The notes beneath the pieces were generated by a model, which saw nothing but the letters and a program-made list of their open reading frames with translations, was not told the DNA's origin and made no database searches. A stretch of DNA of 64,000 bases from Arthrobacter sp. MYb227 (GTDB taxonomy: Bacteria; Actinomycetota; Actinomycetes; Actinomycetales; Micrococcaceae), in NCBI RefSeq assembly GCF_002975435.1, contig NZ_PCPT01000004.1:186001-250000 (forward strand), read 5' to 3'. Position 1 is the stretch's first letter. Every line of letters starts with the position of its first letter. A program made the position numbers and the translations under genes. Positions 44,610 to 53,802 of this stretch are shown one piece after another.

Positions 44610-45815
44610 ATGCTCTCCACCGCACTGCAAATGACGCTGATCATTGCAACTCTCATCGTCGGGGTCTCCGTGGTCGGATACCTTGGATTCAAGATTGCCC
44701 GTTCCAACCGTGATCTGGGCACCGATGCTGACAAGGCAACCTTTGAAACGCTGCACCAGGTCTCGGTGGCGGCCCCGCACCTGGCCAAGGGGCTCACCCC
44801 GGAGGGTGCTGCCAAGGCAGGAAAACACCTGCGCGCACTACTCGCCTGCGAGGCACTGGTCATCACCGACACAGCAAAGATCCTGGCGGTGGATGGCATC
44901 ATTCCGGATCACGATGACCGGGGCAGCGCACCTGCCTTTGAACTTGCGGCAAACGCCTTGGCCACCAAGCGCACCCAGGTTAAACGCTCCCAGGGCGCGG
45001 ATATTGTCTGCTCCCCCATCATGGTGGGAGACACCCCGGTGGGCACCGTATGCGCCTATATTCCCCGCGCCGGCGCGGGGATTGTGCGTGCCGTGGCCGA
45101 GGTCGCCGCGTGGGTTGCCGCGCAGGTGGGCCTGGCAGAACTTGACGCCTCCCGCGCACTGCTCATGGAGGCCGAGGTCAAGGCGTTACGTGCACAGATC
45201 TCCCCGCACTTTATTTACAATTCCCTGAACGCGATCGCCTCATTTATCAATACCGATCCGGCACGCGCACGCGAACTAGTTGTCGAGTTCGCCGATTTCA
45301 CCCGGTATTCCTTCCGCAGGCACGGGGATTTCACAACGCTGGCCGAGGAACTTCAGGCCATCGACAGATACCTGCTACTGGAAAAGGCACGCTTTGGGGA
45401 TCGCATCCGGGTTTCACTGTCCATCGCCCCGGAGGTGTTGGCAACCGCGATCCCATTCCTCTCCTTGCAGCCACTGGTGGAAAATGCCGTGCGTCATGGG
45501 CTGGAGTCCAAGCCCGGCGGCGGCTTGATCACCATTAGCGCCAAAGATAGCGGGGAATTCGCGCTGATCACCGTCGAAGATGACGGGGTGGGCATCGATC
45601 CGGAAGCGCTGGCAGCGGTGTTGGCAGGAACCACCGAGTCAATTCATGTGGGGCTGCGCAACGTCGATGTGCGTTTACGCCAGGTCTATGGAGATGCCCA
45701 CGGGTTGGTCATCGACACCGCACCCGGTGCCGGAACCCTGATCACCATGCGAGTTCCCAAGTTCCGTCCCGGCGTACTTCCAGATGGACCCTTGACTACG
45801 CTGGATGCGTCTTAG
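44610..45815 (+). CDS. LytS-type sensor histidine kinase
   Basis: A 401-residue kinase with one N-terminal helix, a GAF-like sensor of about 130 residues (CEALVITDTAKILAVDGIIP...GTVCAYIPRAGAGIV) and the LytS/YehU-type His kinase domain: the phospho-acceptor block EVKALRAQISPHFIYNSLNA and ATP-binding LVENAVRHGL, DDGVGI. It lacks the multi-helix LytS sensor. In E. coli the LytS/LytTR pair BtsSR senses pyruvate. Here it is coupled to a LytTR regulator and an SSS symporter, suggesting carboxylate sensing. It is divergent from the actP operon. Confidence 0.92.
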   Translation: MLSTALQMTLIIATLIVGVSVVGYLGFKIARSNRDLGTDADKATFETLHQVSVAAPHLAKGLTPEGAAKAGKHLRALLACEALVITDTAKILAVDGIIPDHDDRGSAPAFELAANALATKRTQVKRSQGADIVCSPIMVGDTPVGTVCAYIPRAGAGIVRAVAEVAAWVAAQVGLAELDASRALLMEAEVKALRAQISPHFIYNSLNAIASFINTDPARARELVVEFADFTRYSFRRHGDFTTLAEELQAIDRYLLLEKARFGDRIRVSLSIAPEVLATAIPFLSLQPLVENAVRHGLESKPGGGLITISAKDSGEFALITVEDDGVGIDPEALAAVLAGTTESIHVGLRNVDVRLRQVYGDAHGLVIDTAPGAGTLITMRVPKFRPGVLPDGPLTTLDAS

Positions 45816-45861
45816 CGCGCCCAATGGGCACTAAGACCTCGTGGCCGGGTAAAGTATTTGC

Positions 45862-46578
45862 ATGATTAATGTGGTTGTCGCGGACGATGAGTTGCCGGCT
45901 GTTGAAGAGCTGGCATATCTGTTGTCACTCGATTCCCGCATCGGAAAAATCCACCGAGCTTCCTCGGGTGCCGAGGCTCTCAAGGCCCTGGAAGAGCACG
46001 AAGTTGATGCGCTTTTTCTGGACATCCACATGCCGGCGCTTTCTGGGCTTGACATCGCCCGGGTCATCTCCCGTTTCACCCGTCCCCCGGCAGTAGTTTT
46101 TGTGACGGCCGATGAGGACCAAGCACTCGAAGCCTTTGAACTTGCGGCCCTCGACTACGTGCTCAAGCCGGTGCGCCCGGAGCGTTTGGCGGAATCGGTG
46201 CGCCGCATCTGCGAACTTGCCGAGGAAGAAACCGCGAAACCCGAGGTTGTCACGGTAGATCAGGGTGGAATCACCAAGATGATTCGCCGCGATGAGATCC
46301 GCTATGTGCAGGCCCAAGGTGACTACGCACGATTGCATACCAAGGACGCCAGCTACCTGATCCGTGTCCCGCTCAACGACCTCGAGCAGCAGTGGGCTTC
46401 GGCAGGATATATTCGCATCCACCGCTCCTATCTGGTCTCAATGGACAAGATCGACACCGTCAAGCTGGCCACGGGCAAGGCCGCAGTGATGATTGGCGGC
46501 ACCGAGCTTCCGGTCTCCCGCCGGGCCCTTCCCTATCTGCGCGAACGCCTTGCGGCCAATCGGGTTCGCCCGCTGTGA
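45862..46578 (+). CDS. LytTR-family response regulator
   Basis: A 238-residue regulator. The receiver has DALFLDIHMPALSGLDIA (phospho-Asp) and DYVLKPVRPERLA. The C-terminal LytTR DNA-binding domain is seen at IRYVQAQGDYARLHTKDASY and GYIRIHRSYLVSMDKID. It is 46 bases downstream of the kinase gene and overlaps the next gene by 4 bases. Likely targets are the adjacent symporter operons. Confidence 0.94.
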   Translation: MINVVVADDELPAVEELAYLLSLDSRIGKIHRASSGAEALKALEEHEVDALFLDIHMPALSGLDIARVISRFTRPPAVVFVTADEDQALEAFELAALDYVLKPVRPERLAESVRRICELAEEETAKPEVVTVDQGGITKMIRRDEIRYVQAQGDYARLHTKDASYLIRVPLNDLEQQWASAGYIRIHRSYLVSMDKIDTVKLATGKAAVMIGGTELPVSRRALPYLRERLAANRVRPL

Positions 46579-47009
46579 GCTCCCCCGCTGCCGATTCGGC
46601 ACCATCGGCCCAGGAGCCCGGCAGGCAGCAGCACCCGCTACCCGCTGGCGATCCATTGCCACCACCGGCCCCTAACCGGGTACGGGTCAGTGCGCCGGCC
46701 GGCAGCATGCTCAACATTCCACGTAAGCTCAACCCCGATGCCGCTGACGCATTTTATGTGCGCTCACTGATTCGATCGCAATTTCGTTTGGCGATCTCCG
46801 TGGCGCTGGGATTTCTGCTATTGCTGATTGGTTTGGCAGTCATTGGTGCCGCCTGGCCGCAGATTCAAGAGATTCGTTTGGCAACTATCCCCTTGCCTTG
46901 GTGGTTGCTCGGCGTTGGTGTGTACCCGATGATTTTGCTTTCGGCGTTCCTGTTTAATCGGGCGGCGGCCCGCAATGAACAGCAGTATCGGAGCATCGTC
47001 GAGCAATGA
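46575..47009 (+). CDS. small two-helix membrane protein, SSS-associated
   Basis: A 144-residue protein from a GTG that overlaps the regulator's stop (GTGA). Its first half is Pro/Gln/Ser-rich and probably disordered; then two helices follow (FRLAISVALGFLLLLIGLAVIG and LPWWLLGVGVYPMILLSAFLF). It overlaps the next symporter gene by 4 bases. This resembles the small accessory proteins that partner SSS symporters such as DUF485 proteins, but I do not recognise the family. Confidence 0.75.
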   Translation: MSSPAADSAPSAQEPGRQQHPLPAGDPLPPPAPNRVRVSAPAGSMLNIPRKLNPDAADAFYVRSLIRSQFRLAISVALGFLLLLIGLAVIGAAWPQIQEIRLATIPLPWWLLGVGVYPMILLSAFLFNRAAARNEQQYRSIVEQ

Positions 47010-48487
47010 ATTCAACGGTTTCCCTCCTTGCGGTACTCATAGTTTCGGTTGCGACCGTCACCATTGCTATCAATGGATTGCGGCTTTCCCGGACCACCGG
47101 TGACTTTTATGTAGCATCGCGCACCGTACCGCCGTGGTGGAACGCCAGCGCCATTGGCGGAGAGTACCTTTCGGCGGCATCGTTCTTGGGTATTGCCGGG
47201 CTGATCGTGGTTTCCGGGCAGGACGGATTGTGGTTCCCGATAGGTTACACCGCCGGTTACCTGATGTTATTGCTCTTTGTGGCGGCCCCGCTGCGGCGTT
47301 CGCGCGCCTACACCATCCCCGATTTTGCACAGATCCGCTTTGGCTCGATGCCACTGCGTCGACTCACCAGCTTCTTGGTCATAGTCATATGCTGGCTGTA
47401 CATCGTCCCGCAGCTCCATGGTGCGGCCCTGACCTTAGGGATCAGCACCGGATTACCCGGTTGGATGGGTGCAGCGTTGGTCATGGGCATCGTGTGCATG
47501 ACGGTACTTGCCGGTGGCATGCGCTCAATTACCTTTGTGCAGGCATTCCAGTACTGGCTCAAACTCGCGGCCTTGGCAATACCCACAGTCTTTTTGCTAT
47601 TGCACCTGGATTTGCAGGGACAATCGGCAACGCTTGGCGGGGCGATCTTTGACGTCGAGGCCCAGCAAACAACGGCCAAGGGCCTGTACTACAATATTTC
47701 GTTGCTTGTTGCTTTGCTCTTTGGCACCCTGGGTTTACCGCATGTGCTGGTGCGTTTTTATACAAATCCCGATGGCCCCTCGGCACGCAAAACCACGGCA
47801 ATAGTCCTTGGACTTCTTACTTTGTTTTACCTCTTTCCCACCATGTTGGGAATCTTGGGCCGGGCTTACACTCCGGAGCTGGCAAGTTCGGGGAATGCCG
47901 ATGCTACGGTGTTGCTCTTGCCCGGACGGATTATTGGTGGGACCGCCGGAGATGCGCTAACGGCAATCATTGTGGGAGGCGCCTTCGCCGCGTTCCTTTC
48001 CACCTCATCGGGGCTTGTTGTCTCGCTGGCCGGGGCCATCTCACAAGATCTATTTCAGGGCACGGTGCGTGGCTTTAGGATTGCCACGGTCATGGCAACG
48101 GCTGTTCCCCTGCTCCTTGCCTTGGGTACCAATACCTTTGCCCTTGCCGGTGCCATTGGTTCGGTCTTTGCCTTTACCGCTTCAACTATTTGTCCGCTAC
48201 TGCTGTTGGGCATTTGGTGGCGCGGACTTACCTCAACGGGCGCCGTCGCCGGCTTGGTGACCGGCGCACTTAGCTGCGGTTCGGCCTTGGTATTGGCAGC
48301 CGTATTGCCCACGACGCAAGGATCCTTTCATGACATGGTGTCCCAGCCCGCCGCGTGGAGCGTGCCGCTTGCCTTCTTGGTCATGATTGCTGTTTCGCTG
48401 GGAACAAAGGATCGGATTCCATCCCGAGTTGATGCGGTACTTGCCCGGCTTCACGTGCCCGAACAATCACACGATCGCAACGGCTAG
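47006..48487 (+). CDS. second SSS-family sodium/carboxylate symporter
   Basis: A 493-residue sodium-solute symporter with about 13 helices, related to ActP. SAASFLGIAGLIVVSGQDGLWF and LPHVLVRFYTNPDGPSARKT are the same signature blocks as in the first symporter but with different flanks. The ATG overlaps the small membrane protein by 4 bases. It is probably controlled by the LytS-LytTR pair encoded directly upstream; the substrate (acetate, pyruvate, other monocarboxylate) is unknown. Confidence 0.9.
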   Translation: MNSTVSLLAVLIVSVATVTIAINGLRLSRTTGDFYVASRTVPPWWNASAIGGEYLSAASFLGIAGLIVVSGQDGLWFPIGYTAGYLMLLLFVAAPLRRSRAYTIPDFAQIRFGSMPLRRLTSFLVIVICWLYIVPQLHGAALTLGISTGLPGWMGAALVMGIVCMTVLAGGMRSITFVQAFQYWLKLAALAIPTVFLLLHLDLQGQSATLGGAIFDVEAQQTTAKGLYYNISLLVALLFGTLGLPHVLVRFYTNPDGPSARKTTAIVLGLLTLFYLFPTMLGILGRAYTPELASSGNADATVLLLPGRIIGGTAGDALTAIIVGGAFAAFLSTSSGLVVSLAGAISQDLFQGTVRGFRIATVMATAVPLLLALGTNTFALAGAIGSVFAFTASTICPLLLLGIWWRGLTSTGAVAGLVTGALSCGSALVLAAVLPTTQGSFHDMVSQPAAWSVPLAFLVMIAVSLGTKDRIPSRVDAVLARLHVPEQSHDRNG

Positions 48488-48576
48488 GCTCACGCTGGTT
48501 CACTAACATGTGCCAGCACGGGGGGCCATAAGAAGGAGCTTAGTCAATCGATTCGCCAGCAAACCGTTGTTAAACA

Positions 48577-48618
48577 CCGGTGGTGGCTCATATCGGCATA
48601 GATGTGGGCCACCACCGG
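48577..48618. terminator. bidirectional terminator
   Basis: CCGGTGGTGGC (48577-48587) pairs exactly with GCCACCACCGG (48608-48618). It lies between the convergent symporter and sunset-domain genes. Confidence 0.75.
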
Positions 48619-48644
48619 GGGGTTACTTAGCAGTGTTGTGCGGT

Positions 48645-49262
48645 CTATCGCTTTGAAGCGCGGTAGCCAGCTTTTCGTGCATCACTCGTTGTCTTGAAGC
48701 ACTGCTCGGGAATCGTCCTGTTGTAGAACGCTCCACCACGCACGTGGTACTTCCATTCCTTGTTGCTCCCGGTTTTGTTGCCCTTGACCGGGTACCCCGC
48801 CGGGCAGTTCTTTCCCTTGGCAGCAACCCAGCTCTTCTTGGCGGCAGGCTTCTTGACTGCTGCCTTCTTGATCACCAAAGTTTGGTTCTTGCTTGTGGTC
48901 AGCGTCTTCTTGCCCGACTTGTATTTTACTGTCGTGGTGACCTTGTAGGTCCCGGCCTTCAGCGAGGCCGAAGCCTTTTTGTTCACAATGGTTTTCTTGC
49001 CCTGCTTGACGGTCAGGACCTTCGAGGTGACCTTCACGCCCTTTTTGGCGCTCACCAGAGGCTTGATTGTTGCCTTCTTGGAACCACTGACAGTTTTGCC
49101 GCCAATCGTCTTGATGGTTACCGCAGGTGTTGCCTTCTTTGCACCAGCAACGCTGATGCTGTTGCTCAGAGCAACCGGTGCTGCGCTTGCGGCGACAGCT
49201 CCCGAAAAGACCAACGCCGTTGCCGCTGCCAGCGCGGTCAGAGACCTAAACACTCGTTTCAA
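48645..49262 (-). CDS. secreted sunset-domain protein
   Basis: A 205-residue protein with a signal peptide (LAAATALVFSGAVAASAAPV, cleavable near residue 28). A Lys/Thr/Val-rich repeat-like region (about 35-145) looks like an Ig-like beta sandwich. The C-terminus (YPVKGN, YHVRGGAFYNRT, PEQCF, DARKAGYRASK) is the sunset domain found in actinobacterial surface proteins. It has two Cys (CPAGYP, EQCF) which could pair. The cellular role is unknown. It follows a terminator and its own promoter lies in the 49263-49592 gap. Confidence 0.85.
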   Translation of the reverse strand: MKRVFRSLTALAAATALVFSGAVAASAAPVALSNSISVAGAKKATPAVTIKTIGGKTVSGSKKATIKPLVSAKKGVKVTSKVLTVKQGKKTIVNKKASASLKAGTYKVTTTVKYKSGKKTLTTSKNQTLVIKKAAVKKPAAKKSWVAAKGKNCPAGYPVKGNKTGSNKEWKYHVRGGAFYNRTIPEQCFKTTSDARKAGYRASKR

Positions 49263-49592
49263 TTTTTCCCCAGTTTTCTTCGGTGGTGGTGATGATTTTG
49301 CACGTGCAAGTTCTTATCAAATCACAGGCCCAAAATAATGTGTACACCGCACCGTTTCGTTGCTAACCGTTTGTTGTCGTGCTGCACCAGCAATGCACAA
49401 AGATGTGGCTCGGCGCTCATGCCGTGGCAGAGGTACCACTCTGGAGGCAACCAGGAGATTTACCTACAGCGCAGGGTGATGGCTAACCGGCTTTCGTGCT
49501 TCATTTTAAGACGAAGCCGCGGAGCGCACCTGCAAGAGGATTCGCAGTGCACCTTGGAATGCAGGAGGGGTGCGCCGCACACCAATAAAAAA

Positions 49593-49636
49593 GTGAGGCT
49601 CTTAGCTTCCAAGACATCTGGATGTAAGAACCTCAC
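49593..49636 (-). terminator. rho-independent terminator of the DivIVA-like gene
   Basis: GTGAGG...CTTA and TAAG...CCTCAC pair; on the minus strand they are followed by TTTTTTATT. An extra ATCCCCC/GGGGGAT hairpin (49641-49670), with a run of nine Cs, lies just before the gene's stop. The rest of the 49263-49592 gap holds no clear gene. Confidence 0.8.
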
Positions 49637-49682
49637 CGTTATCCCCCCCCCGTAGATATTGTTGGGGGATCAAAAGCTAGTA

Positions 49683-50267
49683 TTAGTCGATCGAAGCCAT
49701 GAGCTCGACCACGCGATCGAGGAACGCGTCAACCTGCGATTCTTCGTAGCCCTTTTCACCTTCGGCGCGACGGAATTCGGCGCGGCGCACGGCATCGACG
49801 CTCATCGGCACGTCTTTTTCGAAGTAATCGATAAGTTGGGAGCAAAGCTTATCAACGTCTTGAACGTTGTAGCTTGAGGCATTGGCACGTGAGGGGCGTC
49901 GGAACCGCTCCCCCGGGCTGCGGTGTAGCCGTCCGCGCAGGATTGCCGAGAGGCGTCCTACCTGCTGCAGCCAGGCATCTTCACCATCGGTCTGAATCAG
50001 TGCGTCGCGTTCACGCTGTGCAAATACATCTTCCAGACGGTCAAGGGCCGCATCTACTTCGCGTGCGCTGTAGCCACCACGCTGAGCCGGGAATACGGTG
50101 CGGCGCACCATATGGCTGGTGATGATCGAATCATCGTCGCCTTCACCATTAAACGTGGCGCGGGCACGGGCGAGGAACACATCCACCTGTTTGGTGTTGT
50201 AGCCGTATTCTTTCTCGCCCACATATTCAAACGGGGTGGCGGCCGGCTGTGCCTTGTCCTGACTCAC
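49683..50267 (-). CDS. DivIVA-domain protein
   Basis: A 194-residue protein with three DivIVA-like units: GYNTKQVDVFLARARATF, GGYSAREVDAALDRLEDVF and SYNVQDVDKLCSQLIDYF plus GYEESQVDAFLDRVVEL. Each has the G-Y/F-x4-V-D/E-x-F/L core of the DivIVA N-terminal domain. The usual long coiled coil is missing, so it is a short actinobacterial type. A role in polar growth or division is possible but not shown. The gene is next to cdsA, a common position in actinobacteria. Two ATGTACCG direct repeats (50295-50312) lie in its promoter. Confidence 0.85.
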   Translation of the reverse strand: MSQDKAQPAATPFEYVGEKEYGYNTKQVDVFLARARATFNGEGDDDSIITSHMVRRTVFPAQRGGYSAREVDAALDRLEDVFAQRERDALIQTDGEDAWLQQVGRLSAILRGRLHRSPGERFRRPSRANASSYNVQDVDKLCSQLIDYFEKDVPMSVDAVRRAEFRRAEGEKGYEESQVDAFLDRVVELMASID

Positions 50268-50399
50268 AATGCTTTCCTTGATCTTGGGGATATGATGTAC
50301 CGCTATGTACCGGTACCTGAAGTGCTAAATGGTCGCAACACCTAGGGCCAAAATGCCGGTGTTTCTACCATCATAGGGTTTGACTCATGCTTGACGGGC

Positions 50400-51332
50400 T
50401 TAGAGCACGCCGGGCAGTAAGAAAATGGTCAACACGTAGGCCACCGGAATCGCAAATACCACCGAATCCAGTCTGTCCATGACCCCGCCGTGGCCGGGCA
50501 GAATATTGCTCATGTCCTTGATGCCGAGTTCGCGTTTGACCATTGACTCTGCCAAGTCTCCCGCTGTTGATGCGGCAACCGTTGCTACCGCCAAGGGGAT
50601 GCCCATCCACCACGGAATATCGAGCAGGAAGATCGCTGCAAGAATACCCACAATGGTGGCACCGCCTACGGACCCGGCAAATCCTTCCCAGGATTTTTTG
50701 GGGCTGATCTTTGGTGCCATGGGGTGTTTTCCGAAGAGCACACCGACCAGATAACCGAAGGTATCGTTCGAGACCACAAGCAGCAGGACCGTGGTAACCA
50801 GAAGGTAACCGCTGGGCTCGTTGAGTAGCAATACTGCAAAACTCAGCAGCAGCGGTACCCACGAAAGGACAAGTATCCCGGCAATCACCGAGCGCACGGA
50901 TTTGGCCGGACCCTCAAAGATCCGCCACAGGAAAACCAGCAGGGCGCTGCCGGTGAAGGCTAGGCTCAAGGCCTCAAGCCCGCCATAGTAGGCGGCGAAA
51001 GGCATTGAGAGGCTAGCGACAAGCAGCGGCACCAGGGGTGTGTTGACCCCGGCCTTATCCAACGCGCGAGTCACTTCCCAGCAACCGATACCGGCAAATA
51101 CCGCAACAGTTGCAACGAAGGCAATCGGTAGCCAGAATAGGCCGGTGAGAACCAGGGCAAGCAAGATCAGCCCCACGGTAATTGCCGCGGGTAGATCTCG
51201 TCCGGCCCTGGAACTCTTGGCGCGAGTTGCGCTTTTGGAGCGCCGGGTCACAGGTTCAAGCCCGCCGGATTCCGGCGATGGCTCCGGAAGGGCCCCGGAG
51301 GCTCCTTCGCTCGGCTCGGTGGGATTGGACAT
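50400..51332 (-). CDS. cdsA: phosphatidate cytidylyltransferase
   Basis: CdsA makes CDP-diacylglycerol from phosphatidate and CTP, the precursor of anionic phospholipids. The 310-residue protein has a 60-residue Glu/Arg-rich N-terminal tail, about eight helices and the C-terminal signature KRELGIKDMSNILPGHGGVMDRLDS. The KKSWEGFAGSVGG segment is the usual preceding block. It overlaps frr by one base (TAATG). The end of the reading frame is well separated from the DivIVA gene. Confidence 0.95.
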   Translation of the reverse strand: MSNPTEPSEGASGALPEPSPESGGLEPVTRRSKSATRAKSSRAGRDLPAAITVGLILLALVLTGLFWLPIAFVATVAVFAGIGCWEVTRALDKAGVNTPLVPLLVASLSMPFAAYYGGLEALSLAFTGSALLVFLWRIFEGPAKSVRSVIAGILVLSWVPLLLSFAVLLLNEPSGYLLVTTVLLLVVSNDTFGYLVGVLFGKHPMAPKISPKKSWEGFAGSVGGATIVGILAAIFLLDIPWWMGIPLAVATVAASTAGDLAESMVKRELGIKDMSNILPGHGGVMDRLDSVVFAIPVAYVLTIFLLPGVL

Positions 51333-51889
51333 TAGACTTCCAGCAGCTCGGTTTCCTTGCGCTTAAGCAGGTCATCGATGCCATCGGTGTGCGACTTGGT
51401 CAGTGCGTCAAGTTCCTTCTCGGCGCGTGCACCATCGTCTTCACCAACCTCGCCGTCCTTGACCAGCTTGTCCAAGGAATCCTTGGCGCGGCGGCGCACG
51501 TTACGCAGTGCAACCTTTGCGTCTTCACCCTTGCCACGCACTACCTTGACGTATTCCTTGCGGCGTTCTTCGGTCAGTACCGGCATGATCACGCGGATGG
51601 TCTTGCCATCGTTTGACGGGTTGGCGCCAACTTCGGAATCACCCAAGGCCTTTTCGATCTCACGCAGTGCTGTGACATCGTAGGGCGAAATCATGATGGT
51701 GCGTGCATCGGGGATAGCGAATGATGCAAGCTGCTGCAGTGGCGTCGGGGTGCCATAGTAGTCAACCAGGACCTTTGCATACATGCCCGGGTGGGCACGG
51801 CCGGTGCGGATTGCAGCGAAATCTTCCTTCGCGTTTTCGATGGTGCTATCCATCTTTTCGCCTGCCTCGGCGAGGATTTCCTCAATCAC
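51332..51889 (-). CDS. frr: ribosome recycling factor
   Basis: The 185-residue RRF splits post-termination ribosomes with EF-G. IRTGRAHPGMYAKVLVDYYG and MVMPVLTEERRKEYVKVVRG-like residues (IRVIMPVLTEERRKEYVKV), together with the long three-helix C-terminus, match the family; length is standard. It lies between pyrH and cdsA in the conserved translation cluster, 98 bases after pyrH. Confidence 0.97.
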   Translation of the reverse strand: MIEEILAEAGEKMDSTIENAKEDFAAIRTGRAHPGMYAKVLVDYYGTPTPLQQLASFAIPDARTIMISPYDVTALREIEKALGDSEVGANPSNDGKTIRVIMPVLTEERRKEYVKVVRGKGEDAKVALRNVRRRAKDSLDKLVKDGEVGEDDGARAEKELDALTKSHTDGIDDLLKRKETELLEV

Positions 51890-51987
51890 GTTCTACTCCT
51901 TATGAGTTCGGCCAGCACGAATTTTTCTGACCGGTAATTTTTGGGCTTAGGAACAATCCTATGTCACACCGGCTATCCGGTGCGGCA

Positions 51988-52728
51988 CTAGATGGTGACG
52001 CGGGTGCCGATCTTTTCTCCGAGGATGGCACGGGTCACGTTTCCGTCGCCCTCCATACCGAAGACCATCATTTCAAGTTTGTTGTCCTTGCACATGGTCA
52101 TCGCGGTCTGATCCATCACGCGGATGTCTTTGATCAGGGCTTCCTCGTAGGTGAGGTGCTCAAGCTTGACGGCGCTTGGATCCTTCTTCGGGTCCGCGGT
52201 GTACACGCCATCGACACCGCTCTTGGCCATCAAGACCACGTCTGCGTCAACTTCGAGGGCACGCTGGGCGGCGACGGTGTCGGTGGAGAAGTAGGGCAGG
52301 CCGGCGCCGGCTCCGAAGATGACAACGCGATCCTTTTCCATGTGGCGGATGGCGCGGCGCGGGATGTAGGTCTCAGCGACCTGGGCCATGGAGATTGCCG
52401 ACTGCACGCGGGTGTCTACGCCGGCCTGTTCCAGGAAGTCCTGCAGGGCCAGGCAGTTCATGACCGTGCCGAGCATACCCATGTAGTCGGCGCGGGAGCG
52501 GTCCATGCCGGAGGCCGAAAGTTCGGCGCCACGGAAGAAGTTGCCGCCACCAACGACGATTGCGACCTCAACCTGTCCGACGGTTGCAGCGATTTGTTCG
52601 GCAATGCCGCGGACCGTTACCGGGTCAACGCCAAGCTTGCCGCCACCGAAAACTTCGCCCGAAAGCTTCAGCAGTACTCGTCGACGACGGGGGGTGCTTT
52701 TTTCGTTCTGCTCGGTTGCTGCGTCCAT
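51988..52728 (-). CDS. pyrH: uridylate kinase
   Basis: PyrH makes UDP from UMP. The 246-residue product has [56 protein letters not shown] and [20 protein letters not shown], the usual amino-acid kinase blocks. Length is standard. AGGAGG lies upstream of the ATG at 52728. It is between frr and a terminator downstream of tsf. Confidence 0.97.
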   Translation of the reverse strand: MDAATEQNEKSTPRRRRVLLKLSGEVFGGGKLGVDPVTVRGIAEQIAATVGQVEVAIVVGGGNFFRGAELSASGMDRSRADYMGMLGTVMNCLALQDFLEQAGVDTRVQSAISMAQVAETYIPRRAIRHMEKDRVVIFGAGAGLPYFSTDTVAAQRALEVDADVVLMAKSGVDGVYTADPKKDPSAVKLEHLTYEEALIKDIRVMDQTAMTMCKDNKLEMMVFGMEGDGNVTRAILGEKIGTRVTI

Positions 52729-52827
52729 TAGGTGCTTTCCTCCTGCTTGCGGGTCAGCGTGGGCCCACGTTGATGCTTTTCATGTGGGCGAACCACAGGT
52801 GGGTTCGGCCCGGGGGGCTGGCAGGGA

Positions 52828-52862
52828 AAAGGGGCGGCCACCTTATGGTGGCCACCCCCTTT
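52828..52862 (-). terminator. terminator after tsf
   Basis: AAAGGGGCGGCCACC (52828-52842) pairs with GGTGGCCACCCCCTTT (52847-52862), one bulge. On the minus strand it is followed by TTTT. It lies 56 bases after the tsf stop. Confidence 0.85.
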
Positions 52863-52917
52863 ACCTTGATTGGCCAGAGCGCGCTAGTGTATAGCGGCTC
52901 TTAGCCGGTTGTAGTAC

Positions 52918-53760
52918 TTAGTTGGAGCCTACGCGGAAACGTGCGAAGGCGGTACCGGCGACGCCGGCTTCCTGGAGCACAGCACCAACAGACTTCTTGG
53001 CGTCCTTAGCGAATGCCTGGTCAACCAGTACCTGCTCCTTGAAGAAGCCGGTCAGGCGGCCTTCAACGATCTTCGGCAGTGCAGCTTCAGGCTTGCCTTC
53101 GGCAACTGCGGTTTCCATGGCGATGCGGCGCTCGGATTCAACGATGTCTGCGCTGATCTCGTCGCGGGACAGCACGGTCGGTGCCATGGCTGCGATGTGA
53201 ACTGCAACGTCGTGTGCAACGGTGAAAGCGTCGTCACCGGCGCCGTCAACGGCGAACAGCACGCCAACCTGTGCAGGCAAGTCCTTGGAGGTCTTGTGCA
53301 GGTAAGCATCGACGGTTGCGCCTTCGATGCGGGCGTGGCGACGGACGATAACCTTCTCGCCCAGTACTGCGCCTTCTTCGGTGACAACGTCGGAAAGGGT
53401 CTTGCCCTCAACGTCGACTGCAAGCAGGGCTTCGAGGTCTGCGGCTGCCGAGGAAACGGCAACTTCCAGAACCTGGTTGGCCAGTGCAATGAACTTGTCG
53501 TTCTTTGCTACGAAGTCGGTCTCGCAAGAAAGTTCGATCATGACGCCAACGGTGCCATCGATAACCTTGGCGGCAACGAGGCCTTCCGAGGTCGAGCGGC
53601 CTTCGCGCTTGGTGGCGCCCTTCAGGCCCTTGATGCGGATGAGCTCCATGGCCTTCTCGGCGTCGCCGTTGGCCTCGTCGAGAGCCTTCTTGACGTCCAT
53701 CATGCCAGCGCCGGTGCGCTCGCGCAGTGCCTTAATGTCAGCAGCGGTGTAGTTTGCCAC
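52918..53760 (-). CDS. tsf: translation elongation factor Ts
   Basis: EF-Ts exchanges nucleotides on EF-Tu. The 280-residue product starts VANYTAADIKALRERTGAGM from a GTG; the earlier ATG four codons upstream is less likely. MDVKKALDEANGDAEKAMEL and SCETDFVAKNDKF are the defining blocks. Length is typical. It is downstream of rpsB with two hairpins in between, which may tune expression. Confidence 0.96.
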   Translation of the reverse strand: MANYTAADIKALRERTGAGMMDVKKALDEANGDAEKAMELIRIKGLKGATKREGRSTSEGLVAAKVIDGTVGVMIELSCETDFVAKNDKFIALANQVLEVAVSSAAADLEALLAVDVEGKTLSDVVTEEGAVLGEKVIVRRHARIEGATVDAYLHKTSKDLPAQVGVLFAVDGAGDDAFTVAHDVAVHIAAMAPTVLSRDEISADIVESERRIAMETAVAEGKPEAALPKIVEGRLTGFFKEQVLVDQAFAKDAKKSVGAVLQEAGVAGTAFARFRVGSN

Positions 53761-53802
53761 GTGCAACCCCATTCATAAGTGGTTTTGAGCTTTTTCGCCG
53801 AA

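Noticed and set aside
49641-49651. Run of nine Cs as a phase-variable tract
   Set aside because: It lies outside any reading frame, between a stop and a terminator.
49338-49655. Plus-strand reading frame of 105 codons
   Set aside because: It runs through the terminator hairpins of the DivIVA gene, has no ribosome binding site and an implausible composition.
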